Shown: positions 19,255-30,015 of the stretch, in pieces
How positions within the stretch are numbered: the first letter of the stretch is position 1
Layout of the letters: the number at the start of each line of letters is the position of its first letter
Origin: an uncultured Bacteroidota bacterium
Lineage (GTDB): Bacteria > Bacteroidota > Bacteroidia > Flavobacteriales > Flavobacteriaceae
Direction: 5' to 3'
Assembly: GCA_902626585.1 (NCBI GenBank)
Contig: CACOGA010000008.1
Span: forward strand, 1-64,000
DNA length: 64,000 bases
Notes under the pieces: generated by a model
Seen by the model: the letters and a program-made list of their open reading frames with translations, nothing else
Database searches by the model: none
Told to the model about the DNA's origin: nothing
Translations under genes and position numbers: made by a program

Positions 19255-21153
19255 ATGAGCAAAATAATCGGAATAGATTTAGGTACAACCAACTCTTGTG
19301 TTTCTGTAATGGAAGGAAATGAGCCAGTTGTAATACCAAACGCTGAGGGTAAAAGAACTACACCTTCGGTTATAGCATTTGTTGAAGGTGGTGAAATTAA
19401 AGTTGGCGATCCTGCAAAGAGACAGGCAGTCACAAATCCTACCAAAACTGTTTATTCTGTAAAGAGATTTATGGGGAATAAGTTTTCTGAATCAAAAAAG
19501 GAAACAGGAAGAGTTCCATATAAGGTTGTTAAGGGGGATAACGATACACCAAGAGTCGATATTGATGGAAGATTATATACTCCACAAGAATTATCAGCTA
19601 TGATTTTACAAAAAATGAAAAAAACTGCTGAGGATTATTTGGGTACAAATGTTGAAGAGGCGGTAATAACCGTACCTGCATACTTTAATGATTCCCAGAG
19701 ACAAGCTACTAAAGAAGCTGGTGAAATTGCTGGTTTAAAGGTCAAAAGGATTATAAATGAACCTACTTCAGCCGCCCTTGCGTACGGATTAGACAAAAAA
19801 GGTAAAGATCAAAAGATTGTGGTTTTCGATTTTGGTGGTGGAACACATGATGTTTCTATTCTTGAGCTTGGCGATGGAGTTTTTGAAGTTCTATCTACGG
19901 ATGGTGACACTCATTTAGGTGGTGATGATGTTGATGAGAAAATTATTGACTGGTTAGCTGATGAGTTTAAGAAGGATGAAAGTATAGATTTAAGAAAAGA
20001 TCCAATGTCTCTACAAAGATTGAAAGAAGCAGCTGAAAAAGCTAAGATAGAATTATCATCTTCTGCTCAAACAGAAATTAATCTTCCATATGTAACTGCA
20101 ACAGATAGTGGTCCAAAGCACTTAGTTAGGACACTAACTAAATCAAAATTTGATCAATTAATAGATGATTTAGTCAAAAGGACGATTAATCCGTGTAAAA
20201 CGGCTCTTAAGTCAGCAGGACTTAGTAAATCAGATATAGATGAGATTATTTTAGTAGGTGGGTCTACTAGGATACCAGCAGTTCAAGACGCAGTTGAGAA
20301 ATTCTTTGGTAAAAAACCGAGTAAAGGTGTTAATCCCGATGAAGTTGTTGCTGTTGGAGCCGCAATTCAGGGTGGAGTATTCACAGGTGATGTTAAAGAC
20401 GTTTTATTGTTAGATGTTACCCCATTATCCTTAGGTATTGAAACTATGGGTAATGTAATGACAAAACTAATTGAGGCTAATACAACAATACCAACCAAGA
20501 AGTCTCAGGTTTTCTCTACAGCAGCAGATAATCAACCTGCAGTTGATATTAGAATTGCTCAAGGTGAAAGACCAATGTATCCTGATAATAAAGAGATAGG
20601 GAGATTTCAGTTAGCTGATATTCCTCCAGCTCCAAGAGGTGTTCCTCAAATTGAGGTGACCTTTGATATCGATGCAAATGGTATTTTAAATGTTACTGCC
20701 AAGGATAAAGCTACTGGAAAAGAGCAAAATATAAGAATTGAAGCTTCATCTGGTTTAACTGAGCAGGAAATTGAAAAGATGAAGAAAGATGCTGAAGCTA
20801 ATGCTGAAGCTGATGCAAAAGCAAAAGAAACTGTTGATAAGTTAAACAGTGCTGATGCCATGATTTTTCAAACCGAGAAACAATTAAAAGAGTTCGGTGA
20901 TAAATTATCAGATGATAAGAAAAAACCAATTGAAGAGGCACTTGAAGAGCTTAAGAAGGCTTTTGAGAGTAAAGATTTAGAAAAAATAGATCCTGCTCTT
21001 GAGAAAATTAATGAAGCTTGGAAAGCAGCTAGTGAGGAGATGTATAAAGCTCAGCAAAATCAGCAAGGAACAGCCGAACAACCAACTGGTGATAAATCGA
21101 CTGAAAATTCTGAAAATGTCGAGGATGTAGATTTTGAAGAAGTAAAAGAGTAA
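19255..21153 (+). CDS. dnaK: Molecular chaperone DnaK (Hsp70)
   Basis: '[39 protein letters not shown]', '[37 protein letters not shown]'. Start at 19255, since the track start 19192 runs through the promoter. Confidence 0.98.
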   Translation: MSKIIGIDLGTTNSCVSVMEGNEPVVIPNAEGKRTTPSVIAFVEGGEIKVGDPAKRQAVTNPTKTVYSVKRFMGNKFSESKKETGRVPYKVVKGDNDTPRVDIDGRLYTPQELSAMILQKMKKTAEDYLGTNVEEAVITVPAYFNDSQRQATKEAGEIAGLKVKRIINEPTSAALAYGLDKKGKDQKIVVFDFGGGTHDVSILELGDGVFEVLSTDGDTHLGGDDVDEKIIDWLADEFKKDESIDLRKDPMSLQRLKEAAEKAKIELSSSAQTEINLPYVTATDSGPKHLVRTLTKSKFDQLIDDLVKRTINPCKTALKSAGLSKSDIDEIILVGGSTRIPAVQDAVEKFFGKKPSKGVNPDEVVAVGAAIQGGVFTGDVKDVLLLDVTPLSLGIETMGNVMTKLIEANTTIPTKKSQVFSTAADNQPAVDIRIAQGERPMYPDNKEIGRFQLADIPPAPRGVPQIEVTFDIDANGILNVTAKDKATGKEQNIRIEASSGLTEQEIEKMKKDAEANAEADAKAKETVDKLNSADAMIFQTEKQLKEFGDKLSDDKKKPIEEALEELKKAFESKDLEKIDPALEKINEAWKAASEEMYKAQQNQQGTAEQPTGDKSTENSENVEDVDFEEVKE

Positions 21154-21172
21154 ATATTAAACTTAAATTTTT

Positions 21173-21204
21173 AAAAAAGGCGCTGTTGACAGCGCCTTTT
21201 TTTT
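21173..21204 (+). terminator. Rho-independent terminator after dnaK
   Basis: AAAAAAGGCGCTG-TTGA-CAGCGCCTTTTTT followed by more T. Confidence 0.9.
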
Positions 21205-21207
21205 ATT

Positions 21208-21215
21208 TAAATTTG
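21208..21215 (+). promoter_or_regulatory. Candidate -7 element (TAnnTTTG) for the thioesterase gene
   Basis: TAAATTTG 13 bp before TTG start 21229. Confidence 0.4.
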
Positions 21216-21228
21216 CAAAAAAAATATT

Positions 21229-21645
21229 TTGAAACATTCTGAAATTTTAGAAAAGGTCAACGAAGCGAGTGCTAATACATTAATGGAGACTCTAGAGATT
21301 GTTTTTACTGAGATAGGTGATGATTATGTTGTTTGTAAAATGCCAGTGACTCCCAAGGTTCATCAACCTGCAGGGATATTACATGGAGGAGCAACCGCCG
21401 CACTTGTTGAAACAGTAGGAAGCTTTGCGTCAAAATATTTTATAAAAAACAAAGATTTGTCGGTCAGAGGTATCGAAATAACTACAAATCATGTAAAAAG
21501 TATTAGTGAAGGTTTTGTCTATGCCAAGGCTACAAATATTCACTTTGGAAGAACAATGCAGATATGGGAGGTAAGGATAACAGATAAGGATGAAAATTTG
21601 ATTTCCCTTGGAAAACTAACAACATTAGCAATTAAAAAAAAATAA
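21229..21645 (+). CDS. PaaI-family hotdog-fold thioesterase
   Basis: 'HQPAGILHGGATAALVETVGSFASKYF', 'NHVKSISEGFVYAKATNIHFGRTMQIWEVRI'. Apparent TTG start. Confidence 0.88.
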   Translation: MKHSEILEKVNEASANTLMETLEIVFTEIGDDYVVCKMPVTPKVHQPAGILHGGATAALVETVGSFASKYFIKNKDLSVRGIEITTNHVKSISEGFVYAKATNIHFGRTMQIWEVRITDKDENLISLGKLTTLAIKKK

Positions 21646-21648
21646 AAT

Positions 21649-22584
21649 ATGTACATAAATCAGGTAAAATATAATAGAGATTCATGGTGGGGGTATTTAC
21701 TAACCGTAATATTAATCGTTCCTATTACTGTAGTTTTATTTTCAATACCCCATGGATTTATTTTAACAGCAAAAGCATTTGGAGATGAAGAATTAATGGC
21801 TAAAATTGCTTCGGGAGATATGGCAGCTATGATGAGTGTCTTAGAACCAAATTTAAATCTTTTTCTCATGCTCCTGCCATTTGTTGGCATGTTGCTAGCA
21901 GTTTTTTTCTCTACAAAAATTATTCATAAAAATTCAATAAGAGAGCTAACAACTTCAAGAAAAAAAATTGATTGGAGTAGGGTTCTTTTTGCATTTTGTT
22001 TATGGGGTTCAATAAGCGCAACAATGATATTTTTAGATTATAATTTTTTTACTCCTGAAGATTACGTATGGAATTTTAAGCCGGTACCTTTTTTAATTTT
22101 ATGTGCAATAGTTGTTGTTTTATTACCTATTCAAACTTCAGCCGAAGAATATTTATTTAGAGGTTATTTGATGCAGGGAATCGGAATAATAAGTGGAAAT
22201 AGATGGTTACCGTTAATATTAACCTCATTAGCATTTGGTTTGATGCACTACGCTAATCCCGAGATTGCCAAATTTGGAAATGTTGTATATGTCTTTTACA
22301 TAGGATCGGGTCTTTTTGCAGGTATAATGACATTAATGGATGAGGGATTAGAATTAGCGTTAGGTTGGCATGCAGCTAATAACATGGTAGCGGCTTTACT
22401 GGTTACTGCAGATTGGACAGCCCTACAAACACATTCTTTACTCAAGGATATTTCAAATCCTGAAACGATGCCCCTAGGGGAGGTTTTAATTCCAGTTTTG
22501 GTATTTTTCCCTGCTATTTTATTAATTTTTGCAAATAAATATAATTGGACTGATTGGAAGGGTAAATTATTTGGTAGTATCTAA
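21649..22584 (+). CDS. CPBP-family intramembrane metalloprotease
   Basis: Multi-TM with 'TSAEEYLFRGYLMQGIG', 'LTSLAFGLMHYANPE', 'ALGWHAANNMVAAL'. Confidence 0.88.
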   Translation: MYINQVKYNRDSWWGYLLTVILIVPITVVLFSIPHGFILTAKAFGDEELMAKIASGDMAAMMSVLEPNLNLFLMLLPFVGMLLAVFFSTKIIHKNSIRELTTSRKKIDWSRVLFAFCLWGSISATMIFLDYNFFTPEDYVWNFKPVPFLILCAIVVVLLPIQTSAEEYLFRGYLMQGIGIISGNRWLPLILTSLAFGLMHYANPEIAKFGNVVYVFYIGSGLFAGIMTLMDEGLELALGWHAANNMVAALLVTADWTALQTHSLLKDISNPETMPLGEVLIPVLVFFPAILLIFANKYNWTDWKGKLFGSI

Positions 22585-24509
22585 ATTTTCTCTAATACTA
22601 TTGATGACTCATAGAATGAAGCTGCGGCATTTATTACTTCCCTAAATTCTTGGTATCTACTCTTTTCATATTTTAGTTCCTTATACAATTCATTTACATT
22701 GATATATAATTTATCTTGGGATTGACTCACACTTGAATTAAATTTTGCAGAGATATTACCATCAACAGAAATATATTCTTTTAACTTATTTAATTCACTA
22801 ATATCATATATTCTGTAGCCTTTTGGAATATTCACTTCAATCAGATATTCATAGGAGTTTGGAAAGTTTATTTCTATTTCATTAATCCTTTTATCAGCGT
22901 TAAACAAATTACTTTGTAGCCCGATTACTTTTCCAATATTTAAATATATCAATCCATTTTTTTGTTCAACTAAATCGTTTGTTGAGATAGTTGATTTTAT
23001 GGTAAGTGGAGTATTATTTGAATTGTCAGAAATTTCAAAATTATCAATAGCATAATTTGTGACTTTTTTATTATTTAATCCACTAATAGTAAAATAATCG
23101 ACTAAAAAATCTGTTTCTTCATTTTCAGAAAAAGAAACATAGTTTCGATTCATTATTGCCCAGTAACCACTAAAAGATCTGTTTTCTTTAATTTTTAATT
23201 TTTTTAGATTTTTTGGAATAAATACTTCTATTTTCTTTTTTATTTGACTAAAACTTTCATCAGAAGGCGTAATCTGACTAAAATAATAGTCCAAATTACT
23301 GTCTATAAATACTCCATAATTTCCGATTAAATCGTCGGGTGCTTCAGAAACCCTGTATTCTATTCTATTTGGACTAATATATTTTTCCGAGTTGGGTAAG
23401 TAAATAATAAACTCCCTTAATTGATTAGGATCAAATAATTCAGGGTCAAACTTTAAAAAATATCTGTTACAGCTTATTGCTACTTCATAATCAATTTTAG
23501 CCGCCTTTAATAGATTTGAATATACCTGAATGATACTAAAGTCATTTGATATTTTATTTTTTAATATGTATTCAATATCGTTTAATTTTGAATTTTCATC
23601 ATCGGATATTGTAAAATTATCCTTTACATATTCATCAATCGCATTTGCAACTGAAATCTCATTAAATGGAATACTAATTTTTTTTGATTTCAGCTCATTA
23701 AAAAGTTCATCAGCTATTGGATTTATCGAAATTGGAAAAAATAGTTCACGTACATTCTGTACTAAGTTATTCCAGTACTCAGTTTGAGAAATATCATCAC
23801 GATTCTCATAGCATTGATAAGCTACTTTTATCTTGTTTGCAATTGGAGTAGAATATTGTTCATCAGAAGTAGCATCAAGGTTTTTAAAATTTATTAATTT
23901 ACTCTTCTTGCCATCAAATAATGTATCAATAACAGATGAGCTGTAGGAATTATAAATTTTTATATTTGATTTGAAATCATTTTCAATTAATATAAATTTT
24001 GAGGATAAGATTGGATAAGATTCTTCAATAATTTTATTTCCGTTAAAATTAAAATCCTTTTTGACTGTGTAGATTATTTCAACAATGTCTTGCTCATTTA
24101 TTCCTGGAATTTTATAATAATTGTAGTTTTCAGTAGAAGTGGATGTGTTTATCATCTCTTTCATTTGGTTAAAGCCGTAAGTTATGATCGAATCGTTATT
24201 AATAACTTTGGATTTAACATCAATTATTTCTGAAACATTGATTTTAGATATTAAAATTTCATTATTTGATTCATCTGTTATTTTATTAATTTTTGTTTTC
24301 ATGTGATGAGTTTCATATACATGAACATCTTCACTGAATTTAGATTTGTAATATTCTATATAGTGATTACTAAATATCCCTTGTAAATCATCATCAGAAC
24401 TTTTTAAATTTACAGTCTTATCATCCCAGTCTATAATTTTATAACTTTGAGAAAAAGAATTTAAAAAAGTAATAATTAAGATTATTGTAAAGAAAATTTT
24501 TTTTTCCAC
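22581..24509 (-). CDS. DUF3857-like / transglutaminase-like domain protein
   Basis: Signal peptide and N-terminal architecture resembling DUF3857 proteins ('IIYTVKKDFNFNGNKIIEESYPILSSKFILIENDFKSNIKIYNSY'). Confidence 0.6.
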   Translation of the reverse strand: MEKKIFFTIILIITFLNSFSQSYKIIDWDDKTVNLKSSDDDLQGIFSNHYIEYYKSKFSEDVHVYETHHMKTKINKITDESNNEILISKINVSEIIDVKSKVINNDSIITYGFNQMKEMINTSTSTENYNYYKIPGINEQDIVEIIYTVKKDFNFNGNKIIEESYPILSSKFILIENDFKSNIKIYNSYSSSVIDTLFDGKKSKLINFKNLDATSDEQYSTPIANKIKVAYQCYENRDDISQTEYWNNLVQNVRELFFPISINPIADELFNELKSKKISIPFNEISVANAIDEYVKDNFTISDDENSKLNDIEYILKNKISNDFSIIQVYSNLLKAAKIDYEVAISCNRYFLKFDPELFDPNQLREFIIYLPNSEKYISPNRIEYRVSEAPDDLIGNYGVFIDSNLDYYFSQITPSDESFSQIKKKIEVFIPKNLKKLKIKENRSFSGYWAIMNRNYVSFSENEETDFLVDYFTISGLNNKKVTNYAIDNFEISDNSNNTPLTIKSTISTNDLVEQKNGLIYLNIGKVIGLQSNLFNADKRINEIEINFPNSYEYLIEVNIPKGYRIYDISELNKLKEYISVDGNISAKFNSSVSQSQDKLYINVNELYKELKYEKSRYQEFREVINAAASFYESSIVLEKI

Positions 24510-24581
24510 TGATGAAATAAAATTAACTGGTTGATATTAACTTAATTTAAACGATTTATAAATATACTTTAATAAAAGATT

Positions 24582-25898
24582 ATGAAGAAAATAATTATTT
24601 TAATTTTTTTGATAACATTTTCATTGAATTCGCAAATACTATCCGAAAAAGAAAGAGCGCTTGAGATTAATGAAATTCTAAAAAATAGATTTGAAAATGT
24701 ACTTCCCGAATTGATGGATAAAACTGATATTGATATGTGGGTCCTTATTTCTAGAGAATATAATGAAGATCCTGTTTTGAAAACAATGTTACCAGCTGAG
24801 TGGCTTAATGCGCGCAGAAGAACAATTTTAGTTTTTTATCGGGACAAAGCAAACGATTCACTAGATAAACTTGCTGTTGCTAGATATAATTTTGGTGATA
24901 ATATAATTTCGGCTTGGGATAAGGAAAAACAACCTAATCAATGGCAGAGATTGAATGAAATTATTGATGAGAGGAATCCAAGAAAGATTGGTTTGAATTA
25001 TTCAAAGTATTTCAATATTGCAGACGGATTAGATAAGACAGATTATGATGAATTTATTGATAACATTTCTGAAAATAATAGAAAAAAAGTTGTTTCTGCT
25101 CAAAAATTAGCAACTGCTTGGATTGAAACAAGAACAGAAAAAGAAATGGAAATTTATAAACAAATAGTAACAATCACTAAACAAATAATAAATGAGGCAT
25201 TCTCGCTTGATGTTATTCAGATAGGTAAAACCACAACCTCAGATTTGGAGTGGTGGATGCGACAAAAGGTAACTGATTTAGGGCTGAATACATGGTTTCA
25301 TCCATCGGTTGACATTCAAAGAAAAAGTGAGGTTAATGGTGACCATCTTAGATCTTTTTCAAACAGACCATCTGAAAATGTTATTCAAAAGGGAGATTTG
25401 TTGCATTGTGACTTTGGCATCACTTACTTAAGACTTAACTCTGATTGCCAACAGATGGCATACATTCTTGATGATAATGAGAAAGATATTCCTATTTTTC
25501 TTAAAGAGGCTTTTGATGAGGCTAATCTACTACAGGATATACTTACATCAAATTTTATCGAAGGATACTCTGGTAATCAAATTTTATTAAACTCTCTTTC
25601 TGAGGCTAAAAAAAGAGGACTAAGACCTTCAATATATACACATCCGCTTGGTTCATATGGTCATTCCTCAGGACCTACCATCGGAATGTGGGATTCTCAA
25701 GGCGGAGTGGAAGGAACAGGGGATTACCCTTTGAATTTAAATACAGTATATGCCATTGAGCTAAATAATACAACTTACATTGAGGAGTGGGGCCGGGACA
25801 TAAGAATCATGTTGGAAGAGGCTGGTTTTTATGGGCAAGGAGGTCACGAATATGTAAATGGTAGACAAAAACAAATTAAAATTGTAAATCCTAAATAG
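24582..25898 (+). CDS. M24-family metallopeptidase (Xaa-Pro aminopeptidase-like), secreted
   Basis: 'GDLLHCDFGITYLRLNSDCQQMAYIL', 'HPLGSYGHSSGPTIGMWD', 'YPLNLNTVYAIELNN'. N-terminal signal peptide. Confidence 0.85.
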   Translation: MKKIIILIFLITFSLNSQILSEKERALEINEILKNRFENVLPELMDKTDIDMWVLISREYNEDPVLKTMLPAEWLNARRRTILVFYRDKANDSLDKLAVARYNFGDNIISAWDKEKQPNQWQRLNEIIDERNPRKIGLNYSKYFNIADGLDKTDYDEFIDNISENNRKKVVSAQKLATAWIETRTEKEMEIYKQIVTITKQIINEAFSLDVIQIGKTTTSDLEWWMRQKVTDLGLNTWFHPSVDIQRKSEVNGDHLRSFSNRPSENVIQKGDLLHCDFGITYLRLNSDCQQMAYILDDNEKDIPIFLKEAFDEANLLQDILTSNFIEGYSGNQILLNSLSEAKKRGLRPSIYTHPLGSYGHSSGPTIGMWDSQGGVEGTGDYPLNLNTVYAIELNNTTYIEEWGRDIRIMLEEAGFYGQGGHEYVNGRQKQIKIVNPK

Positions 25899-25944
25899 CA
25901 TATAAATTAAATTATTAATAAATTGCGCCAGCAGATTTAAAGTG

Positions 25945-26400
25945 ATGAGAAAATTAATTCTACTTACACTATTAATTTTTAGTTCAAATATTACAGCACA
26001 GCAACTATATGGTCCACAAAGAGGCCAAAGAGGATATATACCCCCACCAAAATATGAAGCGTCTGTTTATATTACAACACTTAACGCCTATGAGGAACTA
26101 GAAAAAGTTCTTCCGAAATCAGTTGAGGTTTTTTCTCTTGATGATTTTGAAAAAGAAATATTTAAAGGGCTATTACTTGAAAAATATGAAAATTATAACA
26201 GGATTGTTGAAAATACTGACTCTTCTAAACAGGCTAGGCAAGATGCTTTAAAGCAGTTAGAGATAGATTTTGTAAAATCATTAGCTGTTATTCTAACACC
26301 TGATGAGATAACAACATTTGTAGATATGGATTTTTCTGGAAAAGAGGAAAAGAAAAAAAGAAGAAAAGATAAAAGAAAAAAGAAAAAAAATGATGAATAA
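25945..26400 (+). CDS. Hypothetical secreted protein with strongly basic C-terminus
   Basis: Signal peptide MRKLILLTLLIFSSNITAQQ; C-terminus EEKKKRRKDKRKKKKNDE. Confidence 0.65.
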   Translation: MRKLILLTLLIFSSNITAQQLYGPQRGQRGYIPPPKYEASVYITTLNAYEELEKVLPKSVEVFSLDDFEKEIFKGLLLEKYENYNRIVENTDSSKQARQDALKQLEIDFVKSLAVILTPDEITTFVDMDFSGKEEKKKRRKDKRKKKKNDE

Positions 26401-26569
26401 AAATACGGTATTGGGTTGGGCAACTTTTATTATGATATTTTTCGGGCTAGTTCTTATTGCTTTAGGCGTATTTAAATATAATGAAATAGCAGGCTGGGGT
26501 TTTGTTTCAGTTGGTTTAGGATTTTTCGCAATTGCTTGGGTTTTCAATGCTTTAAAGGGAAGAGTCTAA
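26390..26569 (+). CDS. Small two-TM membrane protein, 59 aa (resembles CAL67264-type family)
   Basis: MMNKNTVLGWATFIMIFFGLVLIALGVFKYNEIAGWGFVSVGLGFFAIAWVFNALKGRV*. Overlaps the upstream gene by 11 bp (ATGATGAATAA). Below the ORF-track length cutoff. Confidence 0.8.
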   Translation: MMNKNTVLGWATFIMIFFGLVLIALGVFKYNEIAGWGFVSVGLGFFAIAWVFNALKGRV

Positions 26570-27033
26570 TCTAGTAACTTAATCATCTTGATATTAGCCC
26601 TTAAATAAGGAGAGTTTTTTTCTAATCTTATTTCTTTAAATCCAAAATTTCTGTATAAATGAATGGCATTTTCAAGTTCCCTGTTTGAATAAAGTATAAT
26701 TGACTCATAGTTTTTGGATATAGAAAAATCAATACATTTCTTAAGTAACTTTTTACCAATGCCTTTATTTCTATATTTCTTGTCTACAGCCATTTTCGTT
26801 AATTCAAAAGTTAACTTATTTTCTGTTGGCATTAGTGCGAAAGTACCGATAATATTTCCATTGTACTCTGCAAAAAAGATTTTCCCCCCTTTGCTGATTA
26901 TATATTTTTTAGCATTTGATAAGACCTCATAATCATATTTTTCAACCTTGAAATAGTGTTCAAGCCATTCAATATTCAATTCGTAAAAATCTTTTTCAAA
27001 ATCATCTTTAAAATTTATAATATTTATTTCCAC
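26566..27033 (-). CDS. GNAT-family N-acetyltransferase
   Basis: 'LTKMAVDKKYRNKGIGKKLLKKCIDFS', 'AIHLYRNFGFKEIR'. Confidence 0.9.
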   Translation of the reverse strand: MEINIINFKDDFEKDFYELNIEWLEHYFKVEKYDYEVLSNAKKYIISKGGKIFFAEYNGNIIGTFALMPTENKLTFELTKMAVDKKYRNKGIGKKLLKKCIDFSISKNYESIILYSNRELENAIHLYRNFGFKEIRLEKNSPYLRANIKMIKLLD

Positions 27034-27086
27034 TCTCTTTATTGTTGGTTAATATTAATATCTTTAGCTAATATTTCAAAGTTACA

Positions 27087-28781
27087 ATGAAAAAAATAGT
27101 TGAATGTGTACCTAATATTTCTGAGGGAAATGACGAATCTGTGATTAGTAAAATAGTTGAAACAGTAGAAAAATATCCTGGTATTAGATTATTAAATGTT
27201 GACCCTGGAAAGGCTACTAATCGAACTGTAATAACATTTGTTGGAGATGCTGAAATTATTGTTGATGCAGCTTTTAAACTAATTTCTAAAGCCAAAGAAC
27301 TTATTGATATGAGTAAGCACTTCGGCGAGCATCCAAGAATGGGAGCTGTTGATGTATGTCCTTTAATACCTATTTCTGGAATTTCAATGCAAGAAACGGT
27401 TGAACTAGCTCACAATCTTTCAAAAAGAGTCGGCAACGAGCTATCCATTCCTGTTTATTGCTATGAATATGCAGCAAAAGAAGAAAAAAGAAAGAATTTA
27501 GCAAATTGCAGATCTGGTGAATATGAGGGTTTGGAAAATAAATTTAATGACAAGTCTTGGAAACCAGATTATGGGCCTTGTGTATTTAACGAGGAAGTTA
27601 AAAAATCAGGTGCCACAGCAATCAGTGCCAGAGACTTTTTAGTGGCCTACAATATTAACTTAAATACAACATCAACAAGAAGAGCTAACTCTGTTGCCTT
27701 TGATTTAAGAGAAGCTGGACGTGTAAAAAGAGAGGGGGGTAAATTAACAGGTAAAATAATAAATGATAAAAACGGTAATCCTCAAAGAATTCCAGGTTAT
27801 TTCAAAAATTTGAAGGGAATAGGATGGTATATAGATGAATATTCAATTGCACAAATTTCTTATAATATTACAAATATAAATACAACACCTCTTCACGAGG
27901 TTTTTGACAAAACGTGCGAAAGAGCTCGGGTGAGGGGTATGAGAGTTACAGGTTCTGAATTGATAGGACTAGTTCCCAAAAAAGTTTTAATTGATGCAGG
28001 TAAATATTTTTTAACAAAACAAAAAAGATCAAATGCAATTCCTGAGAGTGAAATCATTCATATTGCGGTTAAATCATTGGGTTTAGACGAGCTGGCGCCT
28101 TTTGATCCAAAAGTTAGAGTCATAGAGTATATGATAGATAAAAAAAATAAAGATCTTTCAAAAAAAACATTATTGGATTTTGCACATATGACATCCAGTG
28201 AATCTCCAGCACCCGGCGGTGGTTCAATTTCTGCTTATTGTGGCGCCCTTGGTGCTTCATTAGCCGTCATGGTTGCTAATTTATCAGCTCATAAAAGAGG
28301 TTGGGATGAACAATGGGAATCTTTTTCGAAAATTGGTGAAAAAGGTATGAAAATACAATCCAAACTTATTGATTTGGTTGACCAAGACACTGATGCCTTT
28401 AATTCAATAATGAACGCGTATTCGATGCCTAAAAACACAGAACAAGAAAAAAAAATTAGATATAATCAAATTCAGATTGCAACAAAAAATGCTATTAAAG
28501 TTCCTTTCGAAATAATGGAAATTTCTTTTGAATCTATAGAAGTTATCAAAAAAATGGCGATTAATGGAAATCCTAATTCAATCACTGATGTTGGAGTAGC
28601 TATGCACTGTGTAAAAGCTGCTATAAATGGTGGTTTTCTAAATGTAAGAATAAATTGTAACGATTTAGATGATAAAGATTTTACTAAGGGAATTATCGCT
28701 GAAGGGAAAAAAATTATAGCAAAAACTAATTCAGAAGAAGTGAAAATTTTCAAAATTATAGATAAAATCTTATCTAATTAA
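27087..28781 (+). CDS. ftcD: Glutamate formimidoyltransferase / formimidoyltetrahydrofolate cyclodeaminase (bifunctional FTCD-type)
   Basis: 'VECVPNISEGND', 'HPRMGAVDVCPLIPI', C-terminal cyclodeaminase 'SSESPAPGGGSISAYCGALGASLAVMVANLS'. Confidence 0.95.
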   Translation: MKKIVECVPNISEGNDESVISKIVETVEKYPGIRLLNVDPGKATNRTVITFVGDAEIIVDAAFKLISKAKELIDMSKHFGEHPRMGAVDVCPLIPISGISMQETVELAHNLSKRVGNELSIPVYCYEYAAKEEKRKNLANCRSGEYEGLENKFNDKSWKPDYGPCVFNEEVKKSGATAISARDFLVAYNINLNTTSTRRANSVAFDLREAGRVKREGGKLTGKIINDKNGNPQRIPGYFKNLKGIGWYIDEYSIAQISYNITNINTTPLHEVFDKTCERARVRGMRVTGSELIGLVPKKVLIDAGKYFLTKQKRSNAIPESEIIHIAVKSLGLDELAPFDPKVRVIEYMIDKKNKDLSKKTLLDFAHMTSSESPAPGGGSISAYCGALGASLAVMVANLSAHKRGWDEQWESFSKIGEKGMKIQSKLIDLVDQDTDAFNSIMNAYSMPKNTEQEKKIRYNQIQIATKNAIKVPFEIMEISFESIEVIKKMAINGNPNSITDVGVAMHCVKAAINGGFLNVRINCNDLDDKDFTKGIIAEGKKIIAKTNSEEVKIFKIIDKILSN

Positions 28782-30006
28782 TTTCTTCTCCTCTAATTAA
28801 GACCTTTTCAATTAAATTTTCTCCAAAATAGTATGGTAAATCATCAATAGAGTCTATTTTTTCTGTGATTAACAGGTTTGCCAATTTCCCTTTACTAATC
28901 GAGCCTGTTTTTTTAGAAACTCCCATTGCGTATGCACCGTTTAGTGTAGCTGCATTAATGGCTTGTTCAGATGTTATTTTCAATTTATTACAAGCTAAAG
29001 AGATTATAAAATTCATATTTCCTGTAGGACATGAACCAGGATTAAAATCACTAGCGATCGCAAACGGAATCCCATTATTTAATAAGTTTCTTGCATTTGC
29101 ATAATCAATTCCTAAGAAAAATGAGCAACCGGGTAACAAAACAGGCATAGTTTTACTTTGTTTTAATGCCCATATATCATCCTGATTTATCACTTCAAGA
29201 TGATCGACACTTAGAGCACCACATTCAACACCAGCCTTAATCCCTCCGATGGAGTTAAACTGATTTGTATGAATTTTTGAAGCTACACCTAGCTCATAGG
29301 CTTTATTACATAGAAGCTTAGTGTCATCCACCGAAAAATAGTTTTCCTCACAAAAAATATCAACAAAGTCAACTAATTTTTTATCTATAAAATCTGGAAG
29401 CATTTTGTCAATGACCAATTTTAAATAGTCATCTTTTTTATAGTTTTTGGGTATGGCGTGGGCTCCCAAAAATGTTGATTTTATTTCAATAGGTAGACTA
29501 TTTTTAAGTCTACTGATGACTTCCAGCATTTTTAATTCAGACTCATAATTTAGTCCATAGCCAGATTTAATCTCCAATGAACCGGTACCTTGTTTTATTA
29601 GTGATAAGATTCTGTTTTTTGATTCGGTGTATAAATCATCAGTAGAGACTGCATTAATTTGAGATGAAGACTTTAAAATTCCACCTCCATTTTCCGCTAT
29701 TTGCTGATATGAAGCCCCCTTTATCCTTTGCATGTATTCATCAGATCTATTTCCTGTATGAACTGAATGAGAGTGAGAATCACACCAAGCAGGTAAAACA
29801 ATTTTATCTTTAGCGTTAATTGTTTCTATATTTCCAAAATTTGGAATTTCGGACATTTTACCAAAGTCATTAATTACTCCATTTTCAATTAGTAGGTAAG
29901 CGTCACTTATAGATGGTAATTTATCCATTTTTTTAGCCGAAATAAATGAAATATCCTTATCTCTAATCTGAGTCAGCTGTTTTATATTGGTAATTAATTT
30001 AGACAT
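28774..30006 (-). CDS. hutI: Imidazolonepropionase
   Basis: 'VLPAWCDSHSHSVHTGNRSDEYMQRIKGASYQQIAENGGGILKS', 'LEIKSGYGLNYESELKML', 'FLGAHAIP', 'SDFNPGSCPTGNMNFIISLAC'. Confidence 0.95.
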   Translation of the reverse strand: MSKLITNIKQLTQIRDKDISFISAKKMDKLPSISDAYLLIENGVINDFGKMSEIPNFGNIETINAKDKIVLPAWCDSHSHSVHTGNRSDEYMQRIKGASYQQIAENGGGILKSSSQINAVSTDDLYTESKNRILSLIKQGTGSLEIKSGYGLNYESELKMLEVISRLKNSLPIEIKSTFLGAHAIPKNYKKDDYLKLVIDKMLPDFIDKKLVDFVDIFCEENYFSVDDTKLLCNKAYELGVASKIHTNQFNSIGGIKAGVECGALSVDHLEVINQDDIWALKQSKTMPVLLPGCSFFLGIDYANARNLLNNGIPFAIASDFNPGSCPTGNMNFIISLACNKLKITSEQAINAATLNGAYAMGVSKKTGSISKGKLANLLITEKIDSIDDLPYYFGENLIEKVLIRGEEIN

Positions 30007-30015
30007 AAGAAGGTG

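Noticed and set aside
26193-26547. Two overlapping minus-strand ORFs with poly-Phe/Ser stretches
   Set aside because: Antisense of the lysine-rich purine tract and the 59-aa gene; composition explains them.
28774-28781. 8-bp 3' overlap of convergent ftcD and hutI as a regulatory feature
   Set aside because: Short convergent overlaps recur across this compact window and need no special explanation.
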